Below are positions 1-13,904 of a stretch of 64,000 nt of DNA, one piece after another. The translations under genes were made by a program, and so were the position numbers. Below the pieces are notes generated by a model, which did no database searches, was not told the DNA's origin, and was given only the letters and a program-made list of their open reading frames with translations. Source of the stretch: Latrodectus hesperus (taxonomy: Eukaryota > Arthropoda > Arachnida > Araneae > Theridiidae). Position 1 is the first letter of the stretch. Each line of letters starts with the position of its first letter. Location of the stretch: assembly GCA_037975125.1 (NCBI GenBank), contig CM075851.1, forward strand, positions 119,876,908-119,940,907. The letters run 5' to 3'.

Positions 1-1640
1 ATATTTACATAACTTGGGAAAAAGAAAATGGTCATCTGAAAGATTTTCAGTAGTCATCTTTCTTCATATTGGTTTTCTGCGTAAAAACGGTGTCGATTTA
101 AATTGTTTTAGAATTAGTGTGTAAATATCATTACTACAGATATATCACCATTCCATGTAATGTTTGTTACACAACAGCAAAATTTACTTGTATGCTTTTA
201 ATTTCAAGATTAGTCTATGCAACTAATAAAACTTTATTAAGTAAATTTAATAACACTACACCATTTTAATTAAAATAGCAGAGATATAATTTGCCAAATC
301 TAACAGTTAATATATTTCAAAAAGAAAATTTTAATGATATAAGAGATTTTTGCATAAAATTATTTATGAATAGAGAAACTTGATGATACCGCTGAAATGA
401 AGAAATCATTAAAATAAGTAGTAAATAATCATCAGAATTAAATAAAGATATATTTTTATTACATAAAAAGCTAGATTTTAGAAAAATGTTTAAATCGGTA
501 ACATATTTGGGTAACATTGATTACCTGGTCAAACTGGCGATCTAACCTTAAGTTCAATACTTCGTTGGTTCTATTTACAACTTTGGCTTGGATTTGTAAG
601 TCCAGTTTAGCTATAGGCCCTTATCTTATTAGCTCTCATGTGAAAAAAACTACCGTTGAATGACAAACATTTAAAAGTGCAAGACATCGTAACTATCACC
701 TCTACCTAGCAATAGACGATAGCAGATGTTAATGATATGATAGGTATTAAATATGAAATAAAGACGCTTAATCCGTCGAATATAAAACATGACGGTTATT
801 TATTTGTTTTTGGGATGAGTAAACCAATTTAATCTACTACAAAAATGAAAATCATGAAATCTAATTCTCTTCGAAACTATTTGCAAAATGAAAATCATGA
901 AAGTAAAAAAATTTCTTAGAAAATGAAAGTAAAGAATCAAATCAACTAACCGTATAAAGCATGCAATATTCATGTTTTATACGATTTTTAGCAATTAGAA
1001 AAATAATTCGCAAAATAAAAGTACCATTTTATTCTGTGATTACTACACTAATTTTTTCTAATTCTAATAAAAAAAGAAAAGAAATGATTATATTGATAGT
1101 AATTTTCATTGACATGTGTTATGGAAAATTATTCTCATATTATAATTTATATGGACTGAGATATTTAAGGTTTTACTAAATAAAAAATATAATTAAGTAG
1201 CAGTACATAGATTCGACTATTATTTTTAATAAAAAATATAATTTGTAAATAATCAAAATTAAAATATAATAAAATCTACTAATAAACAAAAGGTTAAATA
1301 AAAAATACACAAAATTCAGTTTTTTACAATAATAATTTTCTTCAGAAGAAAGCAAATCCTGTATCTAGTTATTTAACAAATATTTCGCACTTAATCCTTA
1401 AGTATTAAAGGCAGATATTTTACTGAAATTAAAAAATGTACATGCATATAACAGTTAAAAATAACTCAAAAGATCAAAAGTTTCTTAAATGTATTTTAAT
1501 AATTTCCTAAGAATTATATTTATTACTAGCCTTATTTATATATAGAATGGCTAGGAGGGTTGAAAAGCTATTAAGTACCCACCAAGCACTCAGGAATAAG
1601 TAAACTAGTATCTGATATCTGAATGCTTATTTATTTGGGT
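1..1640. other. AT-rich intergenic DNA
   Basis: Low-complexity, AT-rich sequence. The few open frames are under 75 codons and show no motif. I see no repeat boundary, RNA gene or transposon motif here. Confidence 0.6.
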
Positions 1641-1649
1641 TCGTAAAGA

Positions 1650-1830
1650 GCTTTTATTCATTTGGGCATCGAGTCTACAGGCTTCTGGAATCAATTTATG
1701 TCCAAAGAATATTATGCATAGTCTATACAGCATTTCAAGCAGAAATAAATGGTTTTTCTCACATGTACTCAACTATGTATTCCTATTCTCTTAGAATGGT
1801 TCAAGCTGAAATCTGATGAGAATCATCTTG
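1650..1830 (-). mobile_element. internally deleted Tc1-like remnant
   Basis: Two blocks here match two separated blocks of the Tc1-like remnant at 13.2-13.8 kb. The block around 1655-1725 (containing GGGCATCGAGTCTACAGGC) aligns with 13220-13280. The block around 1757-1820 (containing CTGAAATCTG) aligns with 13718-13790. The roughly 450 bases that separate these blocks in the other copy are missing here. This looks like an old non-autonomous deletion copy of the same family. It has no coding capacity and I could not fix its ends. Confidence 0.5.
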
Positions 1831-1839
1831 AAATTCATT

Positions 1840-3367
1840 CTTACAATTTACTTATGCTAACATTCTTACACGTCACAATTTTTTTCCATACAGTAGTTAT
1901 TCCTAGCTACCATTTAAATGAAAATCTTAAAGTTTTATAAATCATTTATCCAGTATTTACGCTAAGTAAGGAAGTTATAAGAACACCAGGTATTTTACGC
2001 TACGTATTTATTATATATTATTTACATAATTGTATTGCTCACATGATTAAATTTTCTAATTTCTTAATAAAAGCCATTATTAATTTGCATGAACATATTG
2101 TATATAAGAAAAGTAAGTATTTTTCTTAATAAGTGCAATAATAAATCTCAGAAGGAAAGTTCAATAAAGGTTAAATATATATTGCTAAAATGAATCTCTA
2201 ATCTTTAAATAACTTTATAAGTGAGATTTTTAAATAAAAGATTTAATTTTTAAAAATACAGGTAATTTCCCATTCTTAAAGTCTATATAAAATAATAAGC
2301 AATCGATTCTTGAATAAAAAAATAAAGCAGTCCAACTAAGCATTCCTATTTACATTATTTATTTTTATTAAATACATATGTCAAATACAATTTAAAGAGT
2401 TTGAAATCTAAAAAGAGAATATAGAATAAATACAAACATATTAAAATTTTTACTTCAAGCAACTGGTAATGTAATCTAGAAGGCAAGATTTTTATTTAAC
2501 TTGGGATATTTTTTCTCATAACAGGCATTCTTTTCATAAATTTCGAATGAAGAAACTTTCCGTCACCCACATTGATGAACAATAGATCTTTCCTACTGTG
2601 ATATTTTCTTCATTGTTGTTTAAAATAGTTAATAAGCAATGTAATTGGTTGATAATGGAACTATTTTGGTCAAGAAAGTGTTTCCATTTAAATATTTACA
2701 GCTGTGTGAGTGTGATTCAAATTCTTTCAATTCCAAAAATTTTTGAGTCAAAGATTTCTCTATCCGGTTTCTTAAAGTATCTCTTGTTTAAAATTATATA
2801 GAAATAAAATATTGATAAATAGTTTATTTCTATTATTAAATTTTTATATCTTTAATAAATATTTGTTTCTTTGAGCACCTAATAAAACTAAAAGTAATTT
2901 ATATGAAAAAAAATATTTTTTTCCAATTTGAATTTAACAATTTTCAAGGAGAATAAAAAAATTAACATGTTTAGAGCGAAATTTTTTATTATTATCATTA
3001 TGATAAACGGCCGAAATTTAATATCATAAACGTGTTATTTCTTTCAATAACCTAAAAATGCATTTCGCTGCATTAGCACGATTTGCCATTCTAGTTTCTC
3101 ATAGAAAAATTTATGCATGCTTCAGTTTCTTCGGTTGTTTTCATAAATATTACTGAAATATAACTAGTGTTGTTTATATGAAAGCAAATCTTTCTTTACA
3201 TATGACAATAAGTCACTTATATGGCATGTGAACGAAATTAATCTTGTATAGACTAAACAATTGGTAAGATATTTTATTGTCGATAAAATCAAAATTGTAT
3301 CTTTCATACGTTTTTCAAAAATATTTTAAAATAACAAATGTAAACATTTTTTCTTATTGCAACATCG
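1840..3367. other. AT-rich intergenic DNA
   Basis: AT-rich sequence with only short motif-free open frames. Nothing recognisable as gene, SINE or transposon end. Confidence 0.55.
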
Positions 3368-3680
<313 letters not shown>

Positions 3681-3683
3681 TAC

Positions 3684-5282
<1,599 letters not shown>

Positions 5283-5296
<14 letters not shown>

Positions 5297-5725
5297 TGAG
5301 TTAATTGACGGAGTCCTATGCAGAAAGAATTTTGATCCAGCGGGGAAGCCATGGTTGCCAGTCATTCCCAAGCATCTACGAGCTGACATATTAAATATTT
5401 CTACGACGCTCCTACCGCAGGGCATCTTGGTTTTGCGAAAATGTCCGACAGAATCAGGAAAAGATTTTACTGCCCAGGGATGTACCGGAATGTTGTTCGG
5501 TACGTCATGCATTGTCGAGAATGCCAACGGAGGAAATCAGTTCCGCAACTACCACTTCGACGCCTGGTTCCCATCCCTCCTACTGTCACACCTTTCCACC
5601 GGATTGGGATAGATATGCTTGGAAGGTTCCCTAAGTCTGCCCATGGAAATAAATGGATCGTGGTCCGCACAGATTACTGTACACGCTATGCAGTAACCAG
5701 AGCCTTACCAAGGAGCTCAGTGGTC
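5283..5725 (+). pseudogene. Ty3/gypsy integrase fragment (truncated)
   Basis: Reads as the end of RNase H/tether plus integrase zinc finger and the start of the catalytic core. It shows a PTAGHLG-type histidine motif around 5405-5425, then CRECQRRK (HHCC finger cysteines), then GIDMLGRFP with the first catalytic Asp near 5610 and RTDYCTRYAVTRALP near 5670-5706. One base is missing near 5390, so two overlapping frames are needed. The core stops after its first Asp at about 5722, where SINE-like sequence begins. No protease or RT is present, so this is a dead fragment. Confidence 0.85.
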
Positions 5726-5790
5726 GATTGGTCAAAGCACACGATCCAAACCCAGAGGTTGCGGGTTCGATACTAGCCACGGCTGTTGTA
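5711..5790 (+). mobile_element. tRNA-derived SINE head
   Basis: tRNA-like RNA polymerase III promoter boxes: an A-box-like AGCTCAGTGGTCG near 5714 and a B-box-like GGGTTCGATAC near 5762-5772, spaced as in tRNA-derived SINEs. The A box overlaps the end of the gypsy integrase fragment (the codons for SSVVD), which suggests a microhomology junction. No 3' tail or target duplication could be defined. It does not fold as a functional tRNA. Confidence 0.55.
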
Positions 5791-6104
5791 TCCTAAATAG
5801 GGAATTTTTTTAGTTTGTTTCCTTAGTTTTTGTTATATTTTTTAGTGTTTGTTGTATTTTTTAGTTTTGTTATATTTATTCTATTTTTTAGTTTGTTTCC
5901 TTTACATTTCCTTAGTTCTCCAACACTCTAGACCTTTCTTTGTTATGTTAATTAGTTGTTTCTCGAATATTCTGTTACTGTATAAAAGCGTATACCCACT
6001 ATTCGTGGGCGACTTCTCGACCTTGTAAGGTTACAAGTGTCGCTACTTCCCTTCAATAAACTTGTTTGTTTAAAGCCAACGGTGTGTTCACTTAAATCTT
6101 CGTG

Positions 6105-6107
<3 letters not shown>
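5788..6107 (+). mobile_element. LTR-like end of a retrotransposon
   Basis: The sequence ends CTTCGTGACA (…CA) directly before a TA tract and contains a TATA-like TGTATAAAAG at about 5979. An AATAAA polyadenylation signal at about 6055 follows, with a U5-like segment after it. A TG candidate for the start lies near 5788. A second copy is not present in the window, so calling it an LTR rests on layout alone. It may belong to the gypsy fragment just upstream. Confidence 0.5.

Positions 6108-6136
<29 letters not shown>
6108..6136. repeat. (TA)n microsatellite, short
   Basis: TA run of about 28 bp abutting the putative LTR end. Confidence 0.9.
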
Positions 6137-6138
<2 letters not shown>

Positions 6139-8470
6139 AATTTATTTTATTTCAAAATTTTTTGAGTGTGTATATATTAGTGTACAAAGATTGATTTAGA
6201 AATATCAATATTAATTGACAAAAAATTTAATCTTTGTCAGTCTAAACTTCATCTGAATCAATAAAATATAATCTTGTAAGAATAATAATTGAAAAAATCA
6301 GAATAGTCTTATAAAATTTATTTTTCTTGTAGAGTAATGTATACATCATTTATAAATATTCTTTCAAGAAAATTAATTTTCGAAATCTGTTAAATGTTAA
6401 ATCTAATAAATGTTATATTTATTATATTCTTCATCATGTTAAAATGAGATTTCATTTCACAAATAAATAGTTTTAAAAAATGCTTCAACTAACATCTTTA
6501 CCAGATTCATAACGTTTTCAAATATTTTAAATCTGTACAATCTGTATTTGACTACCTAGTTTCTATGTTTTCAACGTCGTGTAGCGCATAATTACATATT
6601 AAAGAGATAATAAATTTATTTGTATAGGCTTAGTTTAATTTTTTATGTGTTTAATTATTTTATATTACGTATTAAGCATGAAGGCACTCAATTTATAGAA
6701 TTAAAAACTGTAACTTTCATAAAAGAAATACGCTAACTTTGCAAATGATACTCAATATGACTTTGAGCAACTTATCGTGTAACGCATAATGACACATTAG
6801 TGCGATAATACTTCGACACATATATATTTGATTCAGTATTACATAACTGTATAATAAATTATTATAACTTACAATATTACGAAATGTAATTTTAAGCATA
6901 AATATGGAAACTTCCATTCCATTTCTCGCTGTGAACAATCTGCATAACTTCAAATAACTTATTAATGTGGAACGTATTGCTCTGCGCATCCATGATCTAA
7001 TGAACTATGCACACAGCAGCATACTAAATTTTTTTAACTTACAATATTAAAAAATATATCCATTTTAAACTGAGCTTTCTTATCTATAATAAGTTAATAT
7101 AAAATTCTGGAATATTCCAAATAGAAACTTATATCTTTGAACTTTTTGATGATGCCGAATCTCATTTAAATTGAAAAAAAACTAAATCTGATATCTTATC
7201 ATCGACATATTATACATTTGACGCACAGATTCGCTCACAACGTACATGATTACGTCATAAATCATGTGACTTGCGTGCATAACGGATTGCTGGGAGTAAA
7301 AGTCATCTTCGTTTAACTATGAATGCAATTTTGAAACTCACCTTATCAAGTCTTTTCAAAAAGTAAAAACCTCGTTGCGAAGGTTATTTTGAATATTATA
7401 CAATTTATTTCGACTGCAATCTTTATTCAAATTAGTTAAATGCTTTTATGATTTGCACCTGCGCCCTGGAATTATACTTCCTGTTTCGATATAAAGTGAG
7501 AGTGACCCTGAAAGTACTTTTCATACATTATCAGATGAAGTCAGGAAACGCAAGAGAGTATCATTTGAAGTAACGGTCACTCTGAACATCTGGTCTACCG
7601 ATTACTCATCCAAAAATGGTTAGGATACCGGTGTTACAGAAAATGCTGACTATTACATCTTTTTATCTTATTTCTTCTGTATATTAAAATACGGATGTTT
7701 CTCTTACGACTAAAATATTGCATAATAAGTTTATAAAAAATTAAAATCGAAGATTAAATGTTGTTTATTTCACTTAATTGGAAGTTGCAAGAAATAACAA
7801 AAATGCTATATGCATTCCATTTCACAAATATCCCATGTGAAAAGCTGAATTAATACACAATCCTTTCAGTAATTATTGAAAAGATTAACAAGCATTTGCT
7901 GAATAGATTAACAATATTAACAAGCATTTAAAAATAATTTTGGCAATAGTTAAAAAAATTAAGGGAGATCTCTGTAAGCGATTAGAATGAAATTTAAAGA
8001 AAATATTTCTCTTGCAACATATTTTCTTTTAGTAAAAGAGTTGTAAGAGTGTTAGTAAAAGAGTATTAAAGTAGTAATATTTAATACTTCCTTCTATTTA
8101 TTACAACAAATCTAACAGAAATGAGATATAAAATTACAAAATAGGTTAGTTGATTTCCGTAAATACATCTTCGTAACACTCTTCTTTGAACAATAACATT
8201 CTTTACTTGAAAAAGAACCAGATGTATGCTCTCATACACAACGGCTTAAGTTAAAAAAAATGACACTAAAATAACTCTGATTTACAAAATAAAATGTTTT
8301 TTAAAGGGGAAGCGGAATTTTATTGACTTTATCCCCAGCTGTGTTCAAATATGTGGTCAGATTTTCTTCATCAGGTAAAGTTTTTTTGTGACACATTTTT
8401 AAAGCTGTAAAAAATAATTAATATTTAGTAAACATTTAATGAGATAAATGTTCAAATAATTCTGGATTAT
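6137..8470. other. AT-rich intergenic DNA with a diverged repeat at about 6480-7270
   Basis: Mostly featureless. Within 6480-7270 several blocks recur in diverged form: GTGTAGCGCATAATTACAT near 6581 against GTGTAACGCATAATGACAC near 6777, and AACTTACAATATTA near 6867 and 7036. The spacing of roughly 170-200 bases suggests an old tandem repeat. No coding motif is visible. Confidence 0.45.
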
Positions 8471-9960
8471 TTAGAGAGTTGTATATTTTGATTTTCTGTT
8501 ATATTTTGCATCAGAAGTGTGTCTTTTCATAGTCCAGCATTAGTCGCCCACCCTACTGGGATTCCACTTGACTTGATACCTCTTTTCAATGGTAGCAATC
8601 TGCTGATGAAAACGCTCACCTTACTCATTAGATACAGATCCAAGATTTTCAAGAAAAAAGTCCAACTATGTGTTCAAAAGGTGAATTTTTAGAGAAATGT
8701 TAAAACGAATTCCTTTTGTATGAAGCCAGAATATCACTTAATACATCCTTATATTTTTCTTCTTTATTATTGTCACGAAATTCACAACAAAATTTCTTGA
8801 ATGATTTTCAACTTGTCTTTTCCGATGGATTCATAAGTTCTAAAAAATTTTCGTGCGGTATACTCGATCTTATTTACGGTCCTATAAATATTTTTTCTTC
8901 GATTTTGCATCACTTATTTTAGGAAATTTAGATTTCAGACACATATAAGCAACAGAACTTTTGTCTATAACGTTTATAAAATTTTCATCAGCCCATTTTA
9001 TATGTAGGATAGATAAAAACACTTTTTCGGGAACCTTTAAAAGAGTGATAAATTTTTGTGTCTTGGAATCTTGGATTCACATTTAGACCACGGTTTCTTA
9101 TGTAACGAGCATTCCTATTAATGATATTCCATTCACACAAAAACAGCAAAATTTTGTGTATCCTAGCTGTAAACCTAACAATAAAGATATTACTTTTAAG
9201 TCACCGCTTATATTCCGACTATATTTATTGTACTGAATTTTTCCTGACAGTGATTTCACATTTTCCTTTTATTTCGTATCATTAGAAAGTGGAACAAGTA
9301 TTGAGGGTAATTCCTTTTCATTAAACAGTAATACAACCTTAAAACTAACTTTGTATGAGCCAATAAACAGTCCCCACTTATGTGACAGATATTGATATCC
9401 AAGAGCCTCCATTACTGAAAAAAAGTACAAAAAACTACATTGCCTTCTTCAGAGAAATTGCTTTTAAAATTGCTATGCCGATTACAATAAACACATACTT
9501 GTACATCTTCTTTAAGTAGATTCCAGCCTTTAAGTCTGGAACTTTGAAGCTCAGTGGACTATTGAGACACAAATTCAAATTCCTTATAAAATCATCGAGA
9601 TCTGGTTAAGATAAAAAGTGAAGTTCTTCTGAATTACCTGCATCAAAGGTTGAATCACTTCTCTTCTTTCCTTCGCCTTCAAAATAAGCGTAAGAGTCGA
9701 TGTTATTACTTATAGTCATAAAATTTGTATACTTTGTTACAGGATACTCTTCACTATGAGACATGAATCTCATTACTGATACCGAATCGGGATACTTTAT
9801 AGTATATTTTGTTTTGAACATTACTCCTCTAATGTTTGTTATGCTAAAGTAGCAATCAGTTGAATGCTCCATCTGTTCACTTCACATCATAGGGACTAAA
9901 AACGGCATACGATGAGTATCATTTTTCCATTTCATCAGAAGACCCACATGATACCCACAC
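8471..9960 (-). pseudogene. decayed member of an unnamed repeated metazoan gene family
   Basis: Read on the minus strand across several frames, conserved blocks appear in order. These are MPFLVPMM (about 9915), STDCYFSITNI (about 9850), DLDDFIRNLNL (about 9595), GDLKVISLLLGLQLGYTKFC (about 9200), SLKIHLL (about 8700), GERFHQQIATIEKRYQ (about 8610) and DYCW (about 8545). The frame ends at TAA near 8471. This order matches a protein family I recall as multi-copy in arthropods and other animals but without an assigned function. I cannot say whether it is a transposon protein or a spreading host gene. Many stops and frameshifts make this copy dead. An 88-codon open piece survives at 9606-9872. 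Confidence 0.72.
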
Positions 9961-12900
9961 TTATATGTATACATGTGTCAGACTGCCATCACATAAAGAA
10001 AACTGGGACTCAGCTTTTATTAAAATTACCAGCCTTAAAACCAAAGTAGAGTTCATAATAATTTTCTTCCGTCTTTGAGATTTGAATGTTCTCTAGAAAT
10101 GTAGAAATTGTTTGGTTGATTGAAACAGATTCTTGACAAAATGAAAAGTTTATAAAACTTAAAGCAAATTAAAACAGTATAAAACCCTAGTGGAAAGAAA
10201 AAGAGCAATCACCACATATATGTGTTTTGCCTTGCTCGTTACTCTAATTTATCCTTAATTTGCAAAAATCTAAAAAAACTACAAATGACATTTACAAAAA
10301 AAACTGTGTTGAGGAAAAGAATCTGATTACATATCTGGTTACAGTGTGCAAAATTACATTAGAATTTAGTTTTCTTGTGAAAAAATTATGTTGACCAGTA
10401 TAATCAACAAAACTCAATATGTGAAACTATTTCGAGAGACAATCTAAAAAAAGAATTTAGAAGCAGGGAAATAAGATTTTATCTACTAAAAACTTTCATA
10501 AATCTAGCAGGGTACACAAAATGTTAAAATAAAAACACTTGATACTGATTGGTCGAAAATCACAAAATCAGTAATTGCCATTATTCCAGACATTAAAGAT
10601 ATCAAATATTATGTATTTGTTACTAAGTTTGGTAAATTAAAATCATTATACACAAAACAAAACTATATTATTACCTTTTGCAAAAAATATTTTTAAACCT
10701 AGAAGAATTTTCAGGAGACGAAACAATGTACGTGAAGTACTAGTTAGTTTTAGTTAGTACAAGAATTCAGAAATTGTACCTGTTCAAAAAACGATGCTAT
10801 CAAGCTATGCTTGCGCAAATCAGCTGATAGATAATTTAATTCAATGTGACGTAACAGCAATATTGTTATTGTTATTACAAGCAGTATGAAATAGGAAAAT
10901 AACAGTACTGAAGCAAATCATTGCATTCTTCTAATTTTTAATTTTTTTTACTATTACAGAATTAATTTAAGAATTACTGAAAAATCTTCAGTAGTTATTA
11001 AAAGAATATTGCATCAGTTTAGCTTTTTCGCTTAGGATTTTATTCGTGAAATGGCATAAGTATTGCATTTTTTATATTTTATTTCTCGAAAAACTGAAAA
11101 ATAGTTCTAAGACAAATCCATGGAGACAAAATTTTAAATAACAGCTTATTTTGCTCATTTCAATTATCAATCAAATATTTAAGTATATTTAACATTTTTG
11201 GGACAACTGCATAAAATACATATGCGAATAAAAAATCCTATTGTAAATAATCAGTTGTTTCGGGTTTTATCAGAAAGTATATTGGTAACAAACAGATTTA
11301 ATCTCTAAAGCTTGCTAAAAAACTTAATCGCATAAAAGCCTACTTAAGACTCCTACCAAGCTATTTTGGAAAACGCTAGGTTTAACAGTAAGACTTGAAT
11401 TTTACCAGACTTCGGGATCTTAATATAACATACTTGTATATAAATACAGCATGATACATGTGAGCATAATTTTCCAGGTTTATCTTCAAAAGCAGATTTT
11501 GTGTGTTTCATATTAAAAACAAATGAAAAACCTAGTGACTTTATACGTATGCAGGGTAGTCAGTAAATCTAGTGACTCTTAAAATCCATTCGGGTTTACG
11601 AAAATTTAAGATTTAAATTTTTTAAATTCAGTTTTACATCCCTAATAAATTCGATTAAATATTCGTAAGCAGCAAAATAAATTTTCGAGTCTTATGAATT
11701 TTAAAAGATTTTACCGGCATTTGGCCCATAATCTACATATATAGAAGCTAGAGTTTTACATATAGCATGAGTTAATTTTTGATTTTTTTGTATGTACATA
11801 AGTTTGTATATGTATTCACTGGTTGTCTAAAACAATATAAGTGCCTCGCTAAGAGCAGTGACTTCTTTATGTGATAGTCTAATACTATATTAATTGCAAA
11901 ATTACAAGTTTTCTTTTGTACCACTTTTTTGCTAAAGTCGCAAAGATGTGTATGTAGTGTACATTAACATTCTCTTAATTTCTTTTGGGGGTGAAACAAA
12001 AAAGAAAGATCTGTCAAATTTTCAAAGAGGCAAATAATGGAAGCCCTCTGGTCTGAATCTGTCTGTAATTTTAGATGGTGTTAACATTTGGGTGGTTTCT
12101 GAATAGGAAGTTGAATGCTTTAATTGTTGCTTACATTCAGTTTTGATGCAAAAGGTTATTTCCATTGAAACTTAAAATTTAAAATAGATTCCAGACATGT
12201 TCTTTGGATGGATTCCAGAGAACATGAACCATCAAGCTTGAAATAGAAATTGAACATAAGAAATATTAAGATGAAGACCACACCGATAACTGGGAAGCTT
12301 TCAGAGAACATCATTGTAGTTTCTAACAACTTCATTAAAATCTGCAAATACCATTCCCTCTTTCTAAAATAGGGACAATAGATCTTGAATGTTTAAGGGA
12401 AAATTTTGTGGTCATGATTTTTTTACCAAACGAACTGACTATAGGTTAATTGCATTCAATTGTAATCATTTGCAATTATAGGACTGTATAATCTTAACCT
12501 GAATTTATATTACTATACATAATCTCAAACTAAAAGTTTTCAGTGACCATTAGCCAAGATTTATAAGGATATCCTTAGTGGAATTATGGCATATAAATTC
12601 TTATAATATTAATTAAAGAAAGAAGTTTTTTTTTCCTTTTTTGCAAAATTGTTCAAGGTATTCTAAGATTTCCAGGTTTTCTTCGCTGGGACACACACAC
12701 ATAAACATGAATACAGCATTTAATTAAAATAGCCCTTTTAGAATATAATATGTGACAGGTGATGCAATAAATTATGAAAAATATCGTTTATTAGACGATC
12801 CAACTAGTAATATTAGTTACAATTACATTACTTAGTTTATAACTTCTGTTCTGATTTGCAGGATTTTAAGTGAAATGGTGCTGTTCAAGATTTGTGAAAT

Positions 12901-13240
12901 GGCATTTATGAAACGCAGTACCATAATATTATTAAGTAGTTGTATTGAAAATTGATTTTGATTATCAATTGGGAAATTAAGATTTTCAGACATTTCATTG
13001 GCCCTCGTTTAGTTACATTACATTGTGTAGCATACATGTGTATTAGACAAGCATTCAAGAAATTTTAAGCTTTATTCTAACATATTTATTGATATATGTT
13101 ATATTCTGCAAATGATAAAGAAAATCTATTTTTATTAGAGTGTAGATACTGACAAATGAAATAGAAAAATAAACTTAATATTTTATAGAATCATCTTTTG
13201 CATGGATACAGCTCTTATCATTTGGCCATCAAGATTACAT
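9961..13240. other. AT-rich intergenic DNA
   Basis: AT-rich, without convincing open frames or repeat ends. The segment 9961-10130, which includes CATAAAGAAAACTGGGACTC, may be the leader of the decayed gene that ends at 8471. Nothing else is recognised. Confidence 0.5.
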
Positions 13241-13850
13241 GTTTCTAAAGTCTGTTTAAACCTGAAGAATACAATGCATATGTGTGAATATGTTACTTTC
13301 TAAATCTTGTGTAAATTCTATAGAAGAGAAGAATTTCGTTGGCTACATCGTTCCAAGCTATATTCCAGACAATTTTCATGGGGTTAAGACTCGAGCTCTG
13401 CTGTGGTCAGGGAAAGCGTTGGAAGTCCGATTGATGTTCAGAGAATCAATTGAATATTTCAGATACGAATGGAACTTGCATTATCGTCTTTGAAGTATTC
13501 GTCACAAAGAATAAAAATGCAACATTTCTGGGTGCACTTAATCTGGTGATATACCCAGATATCTCATGATTCTTTGTTTAGTCTCAAGAAACACCAGAAT
13601 ACCACTTCCATATTAGCAGAACATGTACCAAATCATAATACCCCTATTAGATTCTAGTATAACAAGACGTTGTGCGTAAAACAAGGCGGATTCACAGCTT
13701 CGTTGGATTCTGGACACATGCACCCAGTTATGCATTTCTATTCGTTACAATTCTCTTCACATAGTTCTAACTGAAATCTGTTGAAGAAGTCTTTGGTTGA
13801 CAATTTTTATCGATTGAAACGCCGCAGAGTCCCACTCCTTCATATAATAC
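13220..13850 (-). pseudogene. decayed Tc1-like transposase
   Basis: On the minus strand, diverged Tc1 motifs occur in order. NRGIMIWYMF (near 13640) resembles the VMVWGxFS block. KDDNAS at about 13475-13490 resembles the second-Asp block QDNA. PQQSSSLNPMKIVWNIAW at about 13350-13405 resembles PxxSPDLNPIENVW, with the final catalytic Asp replaced by Ser. Stops and shifts interrupt it repeatedly. It lies directly left of the mariner at 13905 and shares sequence blocks with 1650-1830. Inverted repeats could not be identified. Confidence 0.62.
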
Positions 13851-13904
13851 TTCAGAAACGATGCGCATTATGCTTTTGTAAAACTGTTCAGTTACGTCTT
13901 TTTA

